A stretch of DNA of 64,000 nucleotides. Source: Arcticibacter tournemirensis (lineage in GTDB: Bacteria > Bacteroidota > Bacteroidia > Sphingobacteriales > Sphingobacteriaceae). The stretch covers positions 405,882 through 469,881 of the forward strand of contig NZ_VFPL01000002.1 in the NCBI RefSeq assembly GCF_006716645.1, in the 5' to 3' direction. The position numbers and the translations under genes are program-made. Positions 25,154 through 34,846 of the stretch are shown here, piece after piece. Positions within the stretch are counted from its first letter, which is position 1. Every line of letters starts with the position of its first letter. Below the pieces are notes generated by a model, which made no database searches, was not told the DNA's origin, and saw only the letters and a list, made by a program, of their open reading frames with translations.

Positions 25154-26299
25154 ATGTACATTAAAAACAAGAAGAAATTCAGGCTCGTTCGCTTCATTCT
25201 GCTCAAAATTTCCCGGCTATTACACGTCCTCGCAAGGTTTAGAAAACCAGAGAAAAGGATATTGCTTGTAAAGATTGACGCTATCGGCGATTATATTCTA
25301 TTCCGCAATTTCCTCGAAGTCCTTAAAAATTCGGAGAAGTATAAAGATTACCAAATTGAGCTTCTAGGAAATAACAGCTGGAAAGACATTGCTCTGGAAT
25401 ACGACAAAGATGTAGTTTCCAACTTCTATTTCATTAATGAAGATCCATTGTACGAAAAACCACAAGAAGTATTTAAGCTTGGTTGGATGCTCTTCAAGCG
25501 CAAATACGAAGTAGTTCTACAATCTACTTACTCACGAACATTGATGGGAAATGGCCTTGCGGCACTGGCTTCTGGAAAAGAGTCAATTGCTTATAACAGC
25601 GATAACGAGCATCACCCACGGTATAAAAAACAAACTGATAAACTGTATACACAACTGCTGAAGCTTCCCCTACATGTTCATCATGAATATGAAAGAAACC
25701 ATTTTTTCTTTCAGGAAGTCACAAACCAAGAAGAGAGTCAGATGACACCTCTCTCTCTCCCCTTTAGAAAATCAGAAAAAAGTGGCATTCTTATTTTTGC
25801 AGGATCCAGCTGGATAAAAAAGAACTGGGAAAAGGAGAAATTCCTTGAAATAATAGAACGACTGTTACTCCACACTTCCGACACTATCATTCTGGCAGGA
25901 GGGCCGGCAGAAATTCCTATAACATCCTATTTGCTGGGTAATTTAAGTGACACCTCGAGGATTATTGATACCACAGGTAAGAGCAGCCTTCCCGAACTGA
26001 TTCAAATAGTAGCCTCCTCCAGACTGGTAATATCCAATGACACAAATACCGTTCATATAGCGGCAGCCACCCACACTCCCGTAATCTGCATCCTTGGTGG
26101 CGGACACTTTGGAAGATTCATGCCTTATTCAAAGAAAATGTCATTCAAGCCCGTCTGCATTTTCGATGAAATACCTTGTTATAACTGCAGTTGGAACTGT
26201 AAATTCTATGAAGACAACGGCAATCCATATCCTTGTATATCAAGAATTAACACTGAAAGAGTGTGGAATTCGATAGTCAAGGCCCTGCAAGAGATTTGA
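25154..26299 (+). CDS. GT9 family glycosyltransferase, divergent
   Basis: 381 residues, GT-B fold. RILLVKIDAIGDYILFRNFL is the GT9 N-terminal motif, and SNDTNTVHIAAATHTPVICI the C-terminal donor site. A basic amphipathic N-terminus (KNKKKFRLVRFILLKISRLL) could attach it to the membrane. It is not closely related to the 17876/18902 pair and carries a cysteine-rich C-terminal segment (IPCYNCSWNCKFYEDNGNPY) common in related GT9 proteins. 46 bp after the MsbA-like gene. Confidence 0.85.
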   Translation: MYIKNKKKFRLVRFILLKISRLLHVLARFRKPEKRILLVKIDAIGDYILFRNFLEVLKNSEKYKDYQIELLGNNSWKDIALEYDKDVVSNFYFINEDPLYEKPQEVFKLGWMLFKRKYEVVLQSTYSRTLMGNGLAALASGKESIAYNSDNEHHPRYKKQTDKLYTQLLKLPLHVHHEYERNHFFFQEVTNQEESQMTPLSLPFRKSEKSGILIFAGSSWIKKNWEKEKFLEIIERLLLHTSDTIILAGGPAEIPITSYLLGNLSDTSRIIDTTGKSSLPELIQIVASSRLVISNDTNTVHIAAATHTPVICILGGGHFGRFMPYSKKMSFKPVCIFDEIPCYNCSWNCKFYEDNGNPYPCISRINTERVWNSIVKALQEI

Positions 26300-26396
26300 A
26301 GGTACCCTCTAAACATCTACCCTTATAGAAATAACACTGTATCGAATTCAATAAAAAACTCGTTACTATTATCAGTAATCATACTTTAAATTAATA

Positions 26397-27143
26397 ATGT
26401 CATTTGCTCAGAACAGCGATCTACCTAAAGTGAGTATCATAACCGTAACACTCAATGCTGAAAAATATATAGAACGATGCATAAATACGGTGTTGTCTCA
26501 ATCCTATCCGAACATAGAACATGTCATTCTGGATGGGAACAGTAAGGATAATACACCTGCTATTCTCAAAAGATACACAAATAAGATTGCTTTCTGGAAA
26601 AGCGAGCTGGATAATGGCGTTTATAATGCTATGAACAAGGCGGTGACGTATGCTACCGGAGACTGGATTCTATTCATTGGAGCTGATGATATCCTTTTTC
26701 CAGGCTTTAGCGAGATGGCTTATAAGCTTAAAGATGAAAACACTATCTATTATGGAAATCACAAATGGAGAAACTCTTTCAATGGACAGAAATTTGATTC
26801 TTATCAACTTACGAAAGAAAATGTCTGTCATCAGAGCATTTTCTATCCAAGGGCAGTATTTGATAAGTATCAATATAACGAGAAGTATCGATCCAGAGCA
26901 GATCATGTACTAAATATGCAATGCTGGGGTGATAACAGGTTCAGGAAGCGGTATTATCCTATTGTAATTTCGGATTATTCGGAAGGAGGTTTTTCTGCTC
27001 AAAACAGAGATTTCCTGTATTACGAGGATAAACCCTATTTGATCCGAAAGCACCTTGGAGTTATTTGTTTTCTTCGATATAAATACAGGTGCTATAAGAA
27101 TAAAAAAAGAGGGATTGATATAGATAACGACCTCCTCTATTAA
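26397..27143 (+). CDS. GT2 family glycosyltransferase (WcaA-like), module 1
   Basis: 248 residues. VSIITVTLNAEKYIERCINT opens the fold; ILDGNSKDNTPAIL and FIGADDILFPGF provide the donor and metal sites; VCHQSIFYPRAVFDKYQY is shared with its paralogues. It is followed 26 bp later by a GnT-I-like gene. The same gene pair recurs at 31234-32898. Confidence 0.86.
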   Translation: MSFAQNSDLPKVSIITVTLNAEKYIERCINTVLSQSYPNIEHVILDGNSKDNTPAILKRYTNKIAFWKSELDNGVYNAMNKAVTYATGDWILFIGADDILFPGFSEMAYKLKDENTIYYGNHKWRNSFNGQKFDSYQLTKENVCHQSIFYPRAVFDKYQYNEKYRSRADHVLNMQCWGDNRFRKRYYPIVISDYSEGGFSAQNRDFLYYEDKPYLIRKHLGVICFLRYKYRCYKNKKRGIDIDNDLLY

Positions 27144-27169
27144 TATATCCAAATTCAACTATTACCCAA

Positions 27170-28138
27170 ATGACAGGAACACCCTATCTCACTAAGTCCC
27201 CTATTCTCTTCCTTATCTTTAACCGGCCGGATACAACCTACAAGGTATTTGAAAAGATAAGGGAAGCAAAACCAACCCGACTATATATTGCAGCCGACGG
27301 CCCGAGGAAAGATCGAATTGAAGAAGAATCTTTATGTACCGAAACGCGAGCAGTTTCAAAGCTGGTTGATTGGGATTGTGATGTAAAAATCCTCTTCAGA
27401 AACCACAATCTTGGTTGCAAAAATGCAGTTAGCTCTGCCTTAGACTGGTTCTTCAGCCAGGAGGATGATGGTATAATTCTTGAAGATGATTGCCTGCCTG
27501 CTAATGACTTCTTTTTTTTCTGCGATGAACTGCTGGAAAAATACAGGTTTGATACAAGGATTCGCCATATAGGAGGGAGTAATCTACAATATGGAAATAC
27601 CAGGGGAGATGCAAGCTATTATTTCGCGAATATGACCCATGTGTGGGGCTGGGCATCTTGGAAAAGAGCGTGGATTGATTATGACAAAAATCTTATGAAA
27701 TACGAACAAAAGGATGTAGCGATACAACTTGGGAAGATTTTTAGCGATCCCCTGATAGTAGAAACCTGGACAGAAATATTTAGAATGGTAAAAGAAGGCG
27801 AGATTGATACATGGGATTATCAACTTGGCTTCATTAACTTCTTCAACAATGGTTTGACTATCATTCCAAACACTAATTTAATCTCAAATATTGGTTTTCG
27901 AGAAGACGCAACTCATACACTTTCTCCAGACAACCCAAATGCAAACATCCCGCTTGGCGAATTAAAAGCATTGGTTCACCCGGTTTATTTTCTTCCGGAA
28001 AAAGAAGCGGACGTCTATACCCTTAACCATGACTTCAATATTGAAGAACGGCGTGCTCAGGAAAAAGAGGAAGCAAGACTTGTAGAAAAAAACAAAAGAA
28101 AGCTGAGGAACCGTGTTAAGCAATTTTTTAAACACTAG
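27170..28138 (+). CDS. GnT-I-like (HlpA-type) nucleotide-diphospho-sugar transferase, module 1
   Basis: 322 residues. KSPILFLIFNRPDTTYKVFE begins a GT-A fold; GIILEDDCLPANDFF carries the EDD metal site seen in GlcNAc-transferase I relatives; GWASWKRAWIDYD and DTWDYQLGFINFFNNG are conserved with the second copy at 31963. Often annotated hemolytic protein HlpA-like; a glycosyltransferase role fits the fold and the setting better. A charged C-terminal tail (QEKEEARLVEKNKRKLRNR) could bind the membrane. Confidence 0.8.
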   Translation: MTGTPYLTKSPILFLIFNRPDTTYKVFEKIREAKPTRLYIAADGPRKDRIEEESLCTETRAVSKLVDWDCDVKILFRNHNLGCKNAVSSALDWFFSQEDDGIILEDDCLPANDFFFFCDELLEKYRFDTRIRHIGGSNLQYGNTRGDASYYFANMTHVWGWASWKRAWIDYDKNLMKYEQKDVAIQLGKIFSDPLIVETWTEIFRMVKEGEIDTWDYQLGFINFFNNGLTIIPNTNLISNIGFREDATHTLSPDNPNANIPLGELKALVHPVYFLPEKEADVYTLNHDFNIEERRAQEKEEARLVEKNKRKLRNRVKQFFKH

Positions 28139-28161
28139 ATATAATACATTAGATAACTACT

Positions 28162-28911
28162 ATGGCAACGAACAATTTTGCATTTAACTCTCCCCCTTTA
28201 ATTAGCGTTATTACCGTCTCGCTAAACGCGAGCAGCCATATTGAAAGGTGTATTAAAAGCGTTCTATCTCAACCTTACCCTAATATTGAACATATTATCA
28301 TTGATGGTGGAAGCAAAGACGGAACTGTAGAAATACTAAAAAAATACGATAAAGAACTAGCGTATTGGATAAGCGAGCCAGATAAAGGCATTTACCATGC
28401 CATGAATAAAGCTCTGGACCGCGCACAGGGCGATTGGATCCATTTCCTTGGGTCAGACGATTTCCTGTACGAAGGGTTTAGTGAGATGGCCACTGTCTCG
28501 CAGGGAGATAAAACGATCTATTACGGCAGCTGTCTTTGGGGTAATACGATCCTTGGAGGAGTATTTACTCCGCTCAGACTGTCGACAGAGTGTATTTGCC
28601 ACCACGGTATATTCTATCCCAGGAAAGTATTTGAAAAATATCGTTATGAAGAGAAATATCAAATCTCAGCTGACTATTTCCTGAATATCCAGTGTTGGAC
28701 AGATGATGAGTTTGACAAAAATTACTATCCGTATTTAGTTGCCAACTTTTCTCAGGGCGGCCTTTCGGAGAAACGCACAGATGAAATATTTAAAAAGGAT
28801 TTCAACGAGATTCTTAAGAAACATTTAACGATGAAAGACTTTCTAAAATATAGATTCGGTCAGTATAAGAAACAACAAGCGACACGAAAACGCCGGCGCC
28901 AGTTTATATAG
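28162..28911 (+). CDS. GT2 family glycosyltransferase (WcaA-like)
   Basis: 249 residues: PLISVITVSLNASSHIERCI, IIDGGSKDGTVEILKKY, DKGIYHAMNKALDRAQGDW, FLGSDDFLYEGFSEM. Here the metal site is GSDD rather than GADD. It is paralogous to the genes at 26397 and 31234 (ICHHGIFYPRKVFEKYRYEE), but its pairing partner is absent: the next gene is a fucosyltransferase, not a GnT-I-like gene. A weak hairpin at 28943-28968 follows. Confidence 0.86.
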   Translation: MATNNFAFNSPPLISVITVSLNASSHIERCIKSVLSQPYPNIEHIIIDGGSKDGTVEILKKYDKELAYWISEPDKGIYHAMNKALDRAQGDWIHFLGSDDFLYEGFSEMATVSQGDKTIYYGSCLWGNTILGGVFTPLRLSTECICHHGIFYPRKVFEKYRYEEKYQISADYFLNIQCWTDDEFDKNYYPYLVANFSQGGLSEKRTDEIFKKDFNEILKKHLTMKDFLKYRFGQYKKQQATRKRRRQFI

Positions 28912-29065
28912 CGCATAATTTTCGTTTGTAATAATGTGAATTGGGGAACAGGAACAGATTGTTTCCCCATCGATTTATGTTTTCTTCCTAGTATCGCAGA
29001 GAGGTAGTGAATAAAGATCTGTCTGAAAACATCATCTTTGTCTGCAACTTTAGGAACTAAGTCAA

Positions 29066-30016
29066 ATGAGAAAAATAAAAGAAACCATACATCTTTTAAG
29101 GGGATACAGCAAGGACAAAGAGCTATGCAAAGGGTCTCCGGTGAAATTATTTAATTTTTGCAATATAAAAAAGCCTGAAGATGTATGGTTCTACAATTTC
29201 ATTCACAGTGAATTTCCAGACAAACTCTCTTCAAAGAAAGAGATTGCGGTATTCTCAGTATATGGTACCCGTTCGAAGATTAAATTGAATAGAAGTCCTG
29301 TAAAGCTATTTTTTACGAGCGAAAACATCGACAACTATTCCGAATATAGCGATCATTGTCTTGCAGAGGTTGATCTGGTATTGGGATTTGAACATTTACA
29401 GGAACAGAACTACCTGCGTTTTCCGCTATGGATTCTCTACTTTATACCATCTGCTTTGAATCCGCAAATGATCAGAAAGGCAGTCTATAATATGTCGCAT
29501 TTTAATCATGACGACATTTCTTCCCGTAAGTTCTGTTGCATGGTATGCAGTCACGATGGAGATGGTGCCAGGCCTGCGATCTACCATAGCTTGAGCGAAA
29601 TCGAAAAGGTTGACAGCGGCGGATCTTATTTAAACAACACGAACGATCTTAAAGAACTCTGCGCGGATGACAAACGACTGTTCCTAACTCGTTATAAATT
29701 CAATATCTGTCCGGAGAATTCCGACGGCGACGGTTATGTTACTGAAAAGCTTTTCGAAGCTATTAATTCTGGATGCATACCAATATATATGGGAAGCAAC
29801 AACAACCCCGAGCCTAATGTAATTAACAAAGATGCTGTTCTCTTTTACTCAGGTCCTGAGAGCCTTGAATCATTGAAGAAGCAGGTCGCGGAACTCCATT
29901 CTAACGAAAAACTATACAGGGAATTTATATCCCAGGAACGATTTCTGCCGACGGCAGCAGAGTTTGTGCTTGACACAATCAGCGAGTTGAAGAAAAGGAT
30001 TGATCTATTGTTATGA
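29066..30016 (+). CDS. GT10 family fucosyltransferase
   Basis: 316 residues. The C-terminal half has the alpha-1,3-fucosyltransferase signature: FNICPENSDGDGYVTEKLFE, then AINSGCIPIYMGSNNNPEPN. GT10 enzymes transfer fucose from GDP-fucose to GlcNAc or related acceptors, and bacterial examples cap surface glycans (family knowledge). The N-terminal half includes KLFFTSENIDNYSEYSDHCL, also usual for GT10. No GDP-fucose synthesis genes are in the window. Its last 6 bp overlap the convergent GT61 gene. Confidence 0.87.
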   Translation: MRKIKETIHLLRGYSKDKELCKGSPVKLFNFCNIKKPEDVWFYNFIHSEFPDKLSSKKEIAVFSVYGTRSKIKLNRSPVKLFFTSENIDNYSEYSDHCLAEVDLVLGFEHLQEQNYLRFPLWILYFIPSALNPQMIRKAVYNMSHFNHDDISSRKFCCMVCSHDGDGARPAIYHSLSEIEKVDSGGSYLNNTNDLKELCADDKRLFLTRYKFNICPENSDGDGYVTEKLFEAINSGCIPIYMGSNNNPEPNVINKDAVLFYSGPESLESLKKQVAELHSNEKLYREFISQERFLPTAAEFVLDTISELKKRIDLLL

Positions 30017-31066
30017 AATCGGCGATCCGTCTTCCATCTTTTGTAATACTCCCTTCAATTTATGAATGTCGATCGTAATATTACAACCTTCGCCTTCAAT
30101 ATACTGATCTTCCATATCGGGTTTACCAAAGAGATAGTGATATTTCAAATCGAGTGAATCTGCTAGATGCCAGTAATACTGGTTGTGATAGATCCTGTCT
30201 CTTCTAAATTCAAGGACGGAACTACCAGGCTTCATAAACAACATGTTAGTAAGACCGGCGCCATGTATTGAGACTAAGGACTTACACGATGCAGAGAGCC
30301 TTATCTGATGAAAAAGATCCATATCTTCAAATCGGACAATTTCATAGCCGAATGACTTTAGTACATCCCATACGTCCTGCTCATTCAATATTTTTCTGTA
30401 CCCGGCTTTATCTCTGGAAATATAGAGCTTTCTTTTAGGGACTATTGAATCAAGATCAAGATTCTTCCTCAATTCATCACGAATCTGTTTCATCAAAGGA
30501 TCATTAATATAACCCGGCATACAGGCGTGAGTGACCAGCGTTAATTGCTGTACCTTCAGAAGTTCGCGAAACTTTATAAATTCAATTCCTTTAGGCTTTA
30601 AACCTAAAAGCTGCAGTGAGCGAATGCCCGTCTCTTTTATATAAGCAGAATGATCTGGCAATAATAATATATGATCTTTAATAATCTCCTTTGCAGCGTA
30701 AACCCTTGATAGAAAATCAGTGAACCAATGATAATGAGCATCGGTCCATTCATCAAAAGCTAAAAGATATTTCTCGTCTCGATTCGCCTCTCTTTTTCCC
30801 CGCAACCAAACCTTCTTTATAAAATGTTTTGCATTGAAAAAGCCTCTATAATGCTCTGGATTTAAAAGCGATTTCTTATTTACTTTAAAATAATCATCAT
30901 ATACAAACCCTTGAAAGCTTACTAGCCTATTTTTCAGAGTGAGGATCTGAACATCATAGGTTGGGTATGAAAATTCCCTTTTACAAAAATCCAGCTCTCC
31001 CTCAACGTAGTTCTCAGGCTTTCTCCTTTGGATCTCCATAGATGGTGTAACAGAAGTATGGCGCAT
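30011..31066 (-). CDS. GT61 family glycosyltransferase
   Basis: 351 residues. The C-terminal DUF563/GT61 signature is clear: LYISRDKAGYRKILNEQDVW, then SLVSIHGAGLTNMLFMKPGS and VLEFRRD. LLAFDEWTDAHYHWFTDFLS is the usual N-terminal DxxxxxYHW feature. Members include plant xylosyltransferases and bacterial capsule enzymes, so the sugar cannot be assigned. Minus strand and single, convergent with the fucosyltransferase. Confidence 0.87.
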   Translation of the reverse strand: MRHTSVTPSMEIQRRKPENYVEGELDFCKREFSYPTYDVQILTLKNRLVSFQGFVYDDYFKVNKKSLLNPEHYRGFFNAKHFIKKVWLRGKREANRDEKYLLAFDEWTDAHYHWFTDFLSRVYAAKEIIKDHILLLPDHSAYIKETGIRSLQLLGLKPKGIEFIKFRELLKVQQLTLVTHACMPGYINDPLMKQIRDELRKNLDLDSIVPKRKLYISRDKAGYRKILNEQDVWDVLKSFGYEIVRFEDMDLFHQIRLSASCKSLVSIHGAGLTNMLFMKPGSSVLEFRRDRIYHNQYYWHLADSLDLKYHYLFGKPDMEDQYIEGEGCNITIDIHKLKGVLQKMEDGSPIS

Positions 31067-31233
31067 TTAAGATGAATATCGGCAAATTTATCAAATGATA
31101 GATATAACTCCCTTCTAGACTCCTATTATTTATGCTTTCTTCCCCCTAGGAATTGAGTTATAAATCATTTCCATCCGTTTTCCTCAAAACGTACTTAAAA
31201 CATTTTTATCTTCGCTTGATAAAATGCTTGCTC

Positions 31234-31959
31234 ATGATAAAACGAAACGGCTTGGATAAAAACGATTCTCCTCTGATCAGCATCATCACGGTTACATTTA
31301 ACGCAGGCAGACACCTTCAACAATGCATCGATAGCATTCAGTCGCAATCTTATCCTGCGATAGAGCATATTATTATTGATGGCGGGAGTACGGATGACAC
31401 TCTCGAAATCCTTGAACGGAACAACGATAGCATAGCATTCTGGAAAAGCGAACCTGACAACGGCATCTTTAATGCTATGAATAAAGGTCTGGAACATGTG
31501 AAAGGCGACTGGATCTATTTCCTTGGAGCTGATGACAGTCTCTATCCCGAATTTTCCCAGCTTGCTGTTCTTCTGAAGGACTCAAAAACGATCTATTACG
31601 GTCAATGCTCGTGGGGCGACATGATCCTGGGAGGTGAGTTTACTCGGTATCGACTTACAAAAGACTGCATTTGCCACCACAGCGTAATTTATCCCAAAAG
31701 GGTTTTCGAAAAATATCAGTACAGTGAAAAATATCCAACCGGGGGAGATCATTTGCTCAATATCCAGTGCTGGAATGATCCTGAATTCCAGAAGGAGTAT
31801 CATCCGATTCTAATTGCTAACTTTGCGCAGGGAGGAGTTTCTCAATTTACTCCCGATCCGCTTTTTGATGAGGATTTCCCGGGGATTGTAAAAAAACACT
31901 GCAGCTTTCCCGTATATCTCAGATACAAGTGGAAACAGTTAAAGTCTAGAAAGAAATAA
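31234..31959 (+). CDS. GT2 family glycosyltransferase (WcaA-like), module 2
   Basis: 241 residues from ATG 31234. An in-frame TTG at 31153 would add 27 residues with no match in the paralogues, so it is not used. SPLISIITVTFNAGRHLQQC, IIDGGSTDDTLEILER, DNGIFNAMNKGLEHVKGDW, FLGADDSLYPEFSQ and ICHHSVIYPKRVFEKYQYSE identify the local family. It ends 3 bp before the second GnT-I-like gene, repeating the arrangement at 26397-28138. Confidence 0.87.
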   Translation: MIKRNGLDKNDSPLISIITVTFNAGRHLQQCIDSIQSQSYPAIEHIIIDGGSTDDTLEILERNNDSIAFWKSEPDNGIFNAMNKGLEHVKGDWIYFLGADDSLYPEFSQLAVLLKDSKTIYYGQCSWGDMILGGEFTRYRLTKDCICHHSVIYPKRVFEKYQYSEKYPTGGDHLLNIQCWNDPEFQKEYHPILIANFAQGGVSQFTPDPLFDEDFPGIVKKHCSFPVYLRYKWKQLKSRKK

Positions 31960-31962
31960 TAA

Positions 31963-32898
31963 ATGTCCGCATACCATACGTCTTCGCCGGTTCTTTTCCT
32001 TATATTCAACAGGCCCGATACCACTCAACTCGTTTTTAATCAGATACGTAATGCACAGCCTTCGAGGCTATATATTGCAGCTGACGGTCCGAGAGACAGC
32101 CGGCCTGATGATAGAACTTTGTGTGCACAGGCGCGCAGTGTAATAGATAATATCGATTGGTCCTGCGAAGTTAAGACCCTATTTCGCGAAGAGAATCTGG
32201 GTTGCAAATATGCTGTTTCAGAATCGCTCGACTGGTTTTTTAAACAAGAAGAAGAAGGCATCATACTCGAGGATGACTGCCTGCCATCTGAAGACTTTTT
32301 CAGATTTTGCGACGTACTCCTGGAGAAATATCGGTATGATACCCGCATTTTCCAGATAGCAGGTTGTAATTTTCAGCAAGGCAGGAAGTGGGGAGATGCG
32401 AGCTATTACTTTTCGAACCTCCTGGAAGTTTGGGGGTGGGCAAGCTGGAGACGGGTATGGCAGTTATACGATCCTGATCTGCTTCAGTTTGATGAAAGAG
32501 ATATTATAACAAGTCTCGATGTCCTATTTAACGAACCACTTGTAACTAAGGAATATGCGGATATATTTAAACGACTTAAGGCCAACGAAATAGACACCTG
32601 GGATTATCAGCTAAAGTTTATCAATTTCTTCAACAACGGACTTTGCGCCATACCGAATGACAACCTGGTTTCAAACATTGGCTTTCGTGAAGATGCAACG
32701 CACACAGTAGATCTCGATGGCCGGGTCGCTAACCTGCCTCACGGTAAGCCGGAGAAAGTCCTGCGGCATCCTCACGTCATATTGCCGTCTAAAATGGCCG
32801 ACCTTGCGATATTGGATGTTGAGTTCTCCATCGAAAAGAAGAAACAGAAGGAAAAGCGTATCAGCCGCAGAATCAAACGATGGCTGTTTAAACGATAA
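31963..32898 (+). CDS. GnT-I-like (HlpA-type) nucleotide-diphospho-sugar transferase, module 2
   Basis: 311 residues, colinear with the gene at 27170: SPVLFLIFNRPDTTQLVFNQ, LYIAADGPRDSRPDDRTLC, GIILEDDCLPSEDFFRFCD, VWGWASWRRVWQLYD, DTWDYQLKFINFFNNGL, NIGFREDATHT. It also ends in a basic tail (KEKRISRRIKRWLFKR). With the upstream GT2 gene it forms the second copy of a two-enzyme module. Confidence 0.8.
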   Translation: MSAYHTSSPVLFLIFNRPDTTQLVFNQIRNAQPSRLYIAADGPRDSRPDDRTLCAQARSVIDNIDWSCEVKTLFREENLGCKYAVSESLDWFFKQEEEGIILEDDCLPSEDFFRFCDVLLEKYRYDTRIFQIAGCNFQQGRKWGDASYYFSNLLEVWGWASWRRVWQLYDPDLLQFDERDIITSLDVLFNEPLVTKEYADIFKRLKANEIDTWDYQLKFINFFNNGLCAIPNDNLVSNIGFREDATHTVDLDGRVANLPHGKPEKVLRHPHVILPSKMADLAILDVEFSIEKKKQKEKRISRRIKRWLFKR

Positions 32899-32924
32899 AA
32901 AGTGCAGATGCCAGCATAAGCTTA

Positions 32925-33716
32925 CTAGTGCTTTTTTAAGTAAAAACCCTTATCATATCCAGCAGGCACGCCATCAATCTGAATGATGGATTCGCCCTGC
33001 ACATAAGTGCTGAACTCCGCTTCGAGTGTATACCTTTCGTTAAAATGCTTCAGGAAATCATATTCGTTAAAGAACCATGCAGGATAGGACGCTTCATATA
33101 CGGAGGGCCATACGTTCTGAATGGTTAAACGGTCTTTCCCTCTATCGATAAAGGCAGTTCGGTCAATGATAATATACTTGTATCCTAAGCCGACTAACTC
33201 CTCAAGAAAAGTATGCGGCTCGGGTAAATACTGAATTACACCCGACAATATCATCAAATCAGTCTTATACTTCGCGTTACATTCCTCAATTGAATGAAAA
33301 AAACGCAGCAGTCCGTCTTCAAAATACTCCTTGCCGCACTCCACGTAATGGGCTTGTTCCACAACATTCCAGCTTGAGCAAACCTGATTACTTAAAAATT
33401 CCTTTACCTGGAAATAGGTACTGCCAAGAGACCCTCCAAAATCAAGTATATTCAAAGGAGCACCGTTCTCAAAAGCGCTATGAAGCAGAAACGATATTAG
33501 AGGGAACGGGTATTCCTTCTTATCGAAAAGCACCGAGTCTCTTTCATAAACCGCTTCTCCATTTTTCACTTTTAAAAGTGCGGCCTTCGTCTTCTCAAGG
33601 ATGTTGCTCTTTGCAAACCCCTCTCCATGAGCAGCAGCTTCCTCCCAGGTAGCATAATCGCCAAACCAGCCATATTTTTCTTTAGGCTTTTTCTTTAGTT
33701 TTCCAAACAGGCTCAT
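32925..33716 (-). CDS. TIGR04325 family putative methyltransferase
   Basis: 263 residues. YGWFGDYATWEEAAAHGEGF at the N-terminus and NILDFGGSLGSTYFQVKEFL (a SAM-binding glycine motif) are typical of the TIGR04325 (LIC12133) family found in glycan clusters. Later IQYLPEPHTFLEELVGLGYK and IIIDRTAFIDRGKDRLTIQN fit class I methyltransferases. Substrate unknown; probably decorates the surface glycan. Last gene of the minus series GT8-like, fdtA, fdtB, methyltransferase. Confidence 0.85.
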   Translation of the reverse strand: MSLFGKLKKKPKEKYGWFGDYATWEEAAAHGEGFAKSNILEKTKAALLKVKNGEAVYERDSVLFDKKEYPFPLISFLLHSAFENGAPLNILDFGGSLGSTYFQVKEFLSNQVCSSWNVVEQAHYVECGKEYFEDGLLRFFHSIEECNAKYKTDLMILSGVIQYLPEPHTFLEELVGLGYKYIIIDRTAFIDRGKDRLTIQNVWPSVYEASYPAWFFNEYDFLKHFNERYTLEAEFSTYVQGESIIQIDGVPAGYDKGFYLKKH

Positions 33717-33763
33717 AATCGTTTTTTATAGATAGGAACTAACGGCTTATAGCTCTTTAATAG

Positions 33764-34846
33764 CTAAAAGTCATTCAACACTTCAATTACTCTTTCTATT
33801 TCATCTTCTTTATGGCAATAGGATACGGGTAAGCTCAACGTGGTACGGTGTATCTCTTCCGAAATAGGGTACGATTTCCTGAACTTTTCTTCAAGAGCTT
33901 TCTGCTGATGAGGAGGCACCGGGTAATGAATTTCTGTCTTTACTCCGTTCTGTAGCAAGTACTCTCTTAGCCGGTCACGCTCGGGATGTCTGATATTGTA
34001 GATGTGATATACATCAAAATAATCGGGTTCCACCACCGGCTTTATAAAATCAGATTTTAGCCCGTTATGATACATCTCTGCGAGCCTTCTCTTATGAGCG
34101 TTGATTTCATCCAATCTGTTTAGCTTAATGGAAAGAAATCCGGCCTGTACTTCATCAAGCCGTGAATTAGTGCCGATATACTCGTTATGATACTTTACCC
34201 GGGAACCATAATTACGCAGGGCCTTTATCTTTTCGTAAAGCGTCTCATTATCTGTTGTTATAGCCCCTGCATCACCCAGTGCTCCAAGATTCTTCGTAGG
34301 GTAGAAGCTAAAAGCTCCGAAATCACCAAAGGTGCCAGTCTTCTTTCCTTTATATTTCGCCCCGTGCGACTGTGCACAATCCTCGATCACTTTCAGTCCA
34401 TATTTCCGCGCAATGGCGGTAATCGGGTCCATATCACATGACTTCCCATAGAGATGGACAACCAAAATAGCACGGGTTTTAGAAGTAATGCTTTCTTCAA
34501 TCCTTAACGGATCGATATTGTACGTATTGATATCCGGTTCAACCAATACCGGTACCAGTCCGTTGTGATAAACCGCAAGAATAGTAGCAATGTAGGTATT
34601 AGAGGGAACGATCACCTCACTCCCTTCGGGGAATTCAAAACAACGTAGCGCAAGAATTAAAGCATCGAGTCCAGAAGCTAGTCCTGCACAATAACCAGAG
34701 CTGCAATAAGAAGCAAAGTCCTTTTCGAAAGCCGACACATTGTTACCGAGTATAAACCAGCCTCTTTCCAGAGTATCCGAAAAAGTCCTTTTATACTCTT
34801 CAAAAAATGGCTCATTGAGCAATCTCAGATTTTCATATTCTATCAT
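33764..34846 (-). CDS. fdtB: FdtB-like sugar aminotransferase (DegT/DnrJ/EryC1)
   Basis: PLP-dependent transaminase of 360 residues from ATG 34846. Key features: [26 protein letters not shown]-type cofactor pocket seen as [34 protein letters not shown], and the Schiff-base lysine in [18 protein letters not shown]. Next to FdtA it should convert dTDP-3-keto-6-deoxyhexose to a 3-amino sugar such as dTDP-Fuc3N. Start 34846 overlaps fdtA by 14 bp; a farther start at 34879 would lie deeper inside fdtA. No acetyltransferase (FdtC) follows. Confidence 0.85.
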   Translation of the reverse strand: MIEYENLRLLNEPFFEEYKRTFSDTLERGWFILGNNVSAFEKDFASYCSSGYCAGLASGLDALILALRCFEFPEGSEVIVPSNTYIATILAVYHNGLVPVLVEPDINTYNIDPLRIEESITSKTRAILVVHLYGKSCDMDPITAIARKYGLKVIEDCAQSHGAKYKGKKTGTFGDFGAFSFYPTKNLGALGDAGAITTDNETLYEKIKALRNYGSRVKYHNEYIGTNSRLDEVQAGFLSIKLNRLDEINAHKRRLAEMYHNGLKSDFIKPVVEPDYFDVYHIYNIRHPERDRLREYLLQNGVKTEIHYPVPPHQQKALEEKFRKSYPISEEIHRTTLSLPVSYCHKEDEIERVIEVLNDF

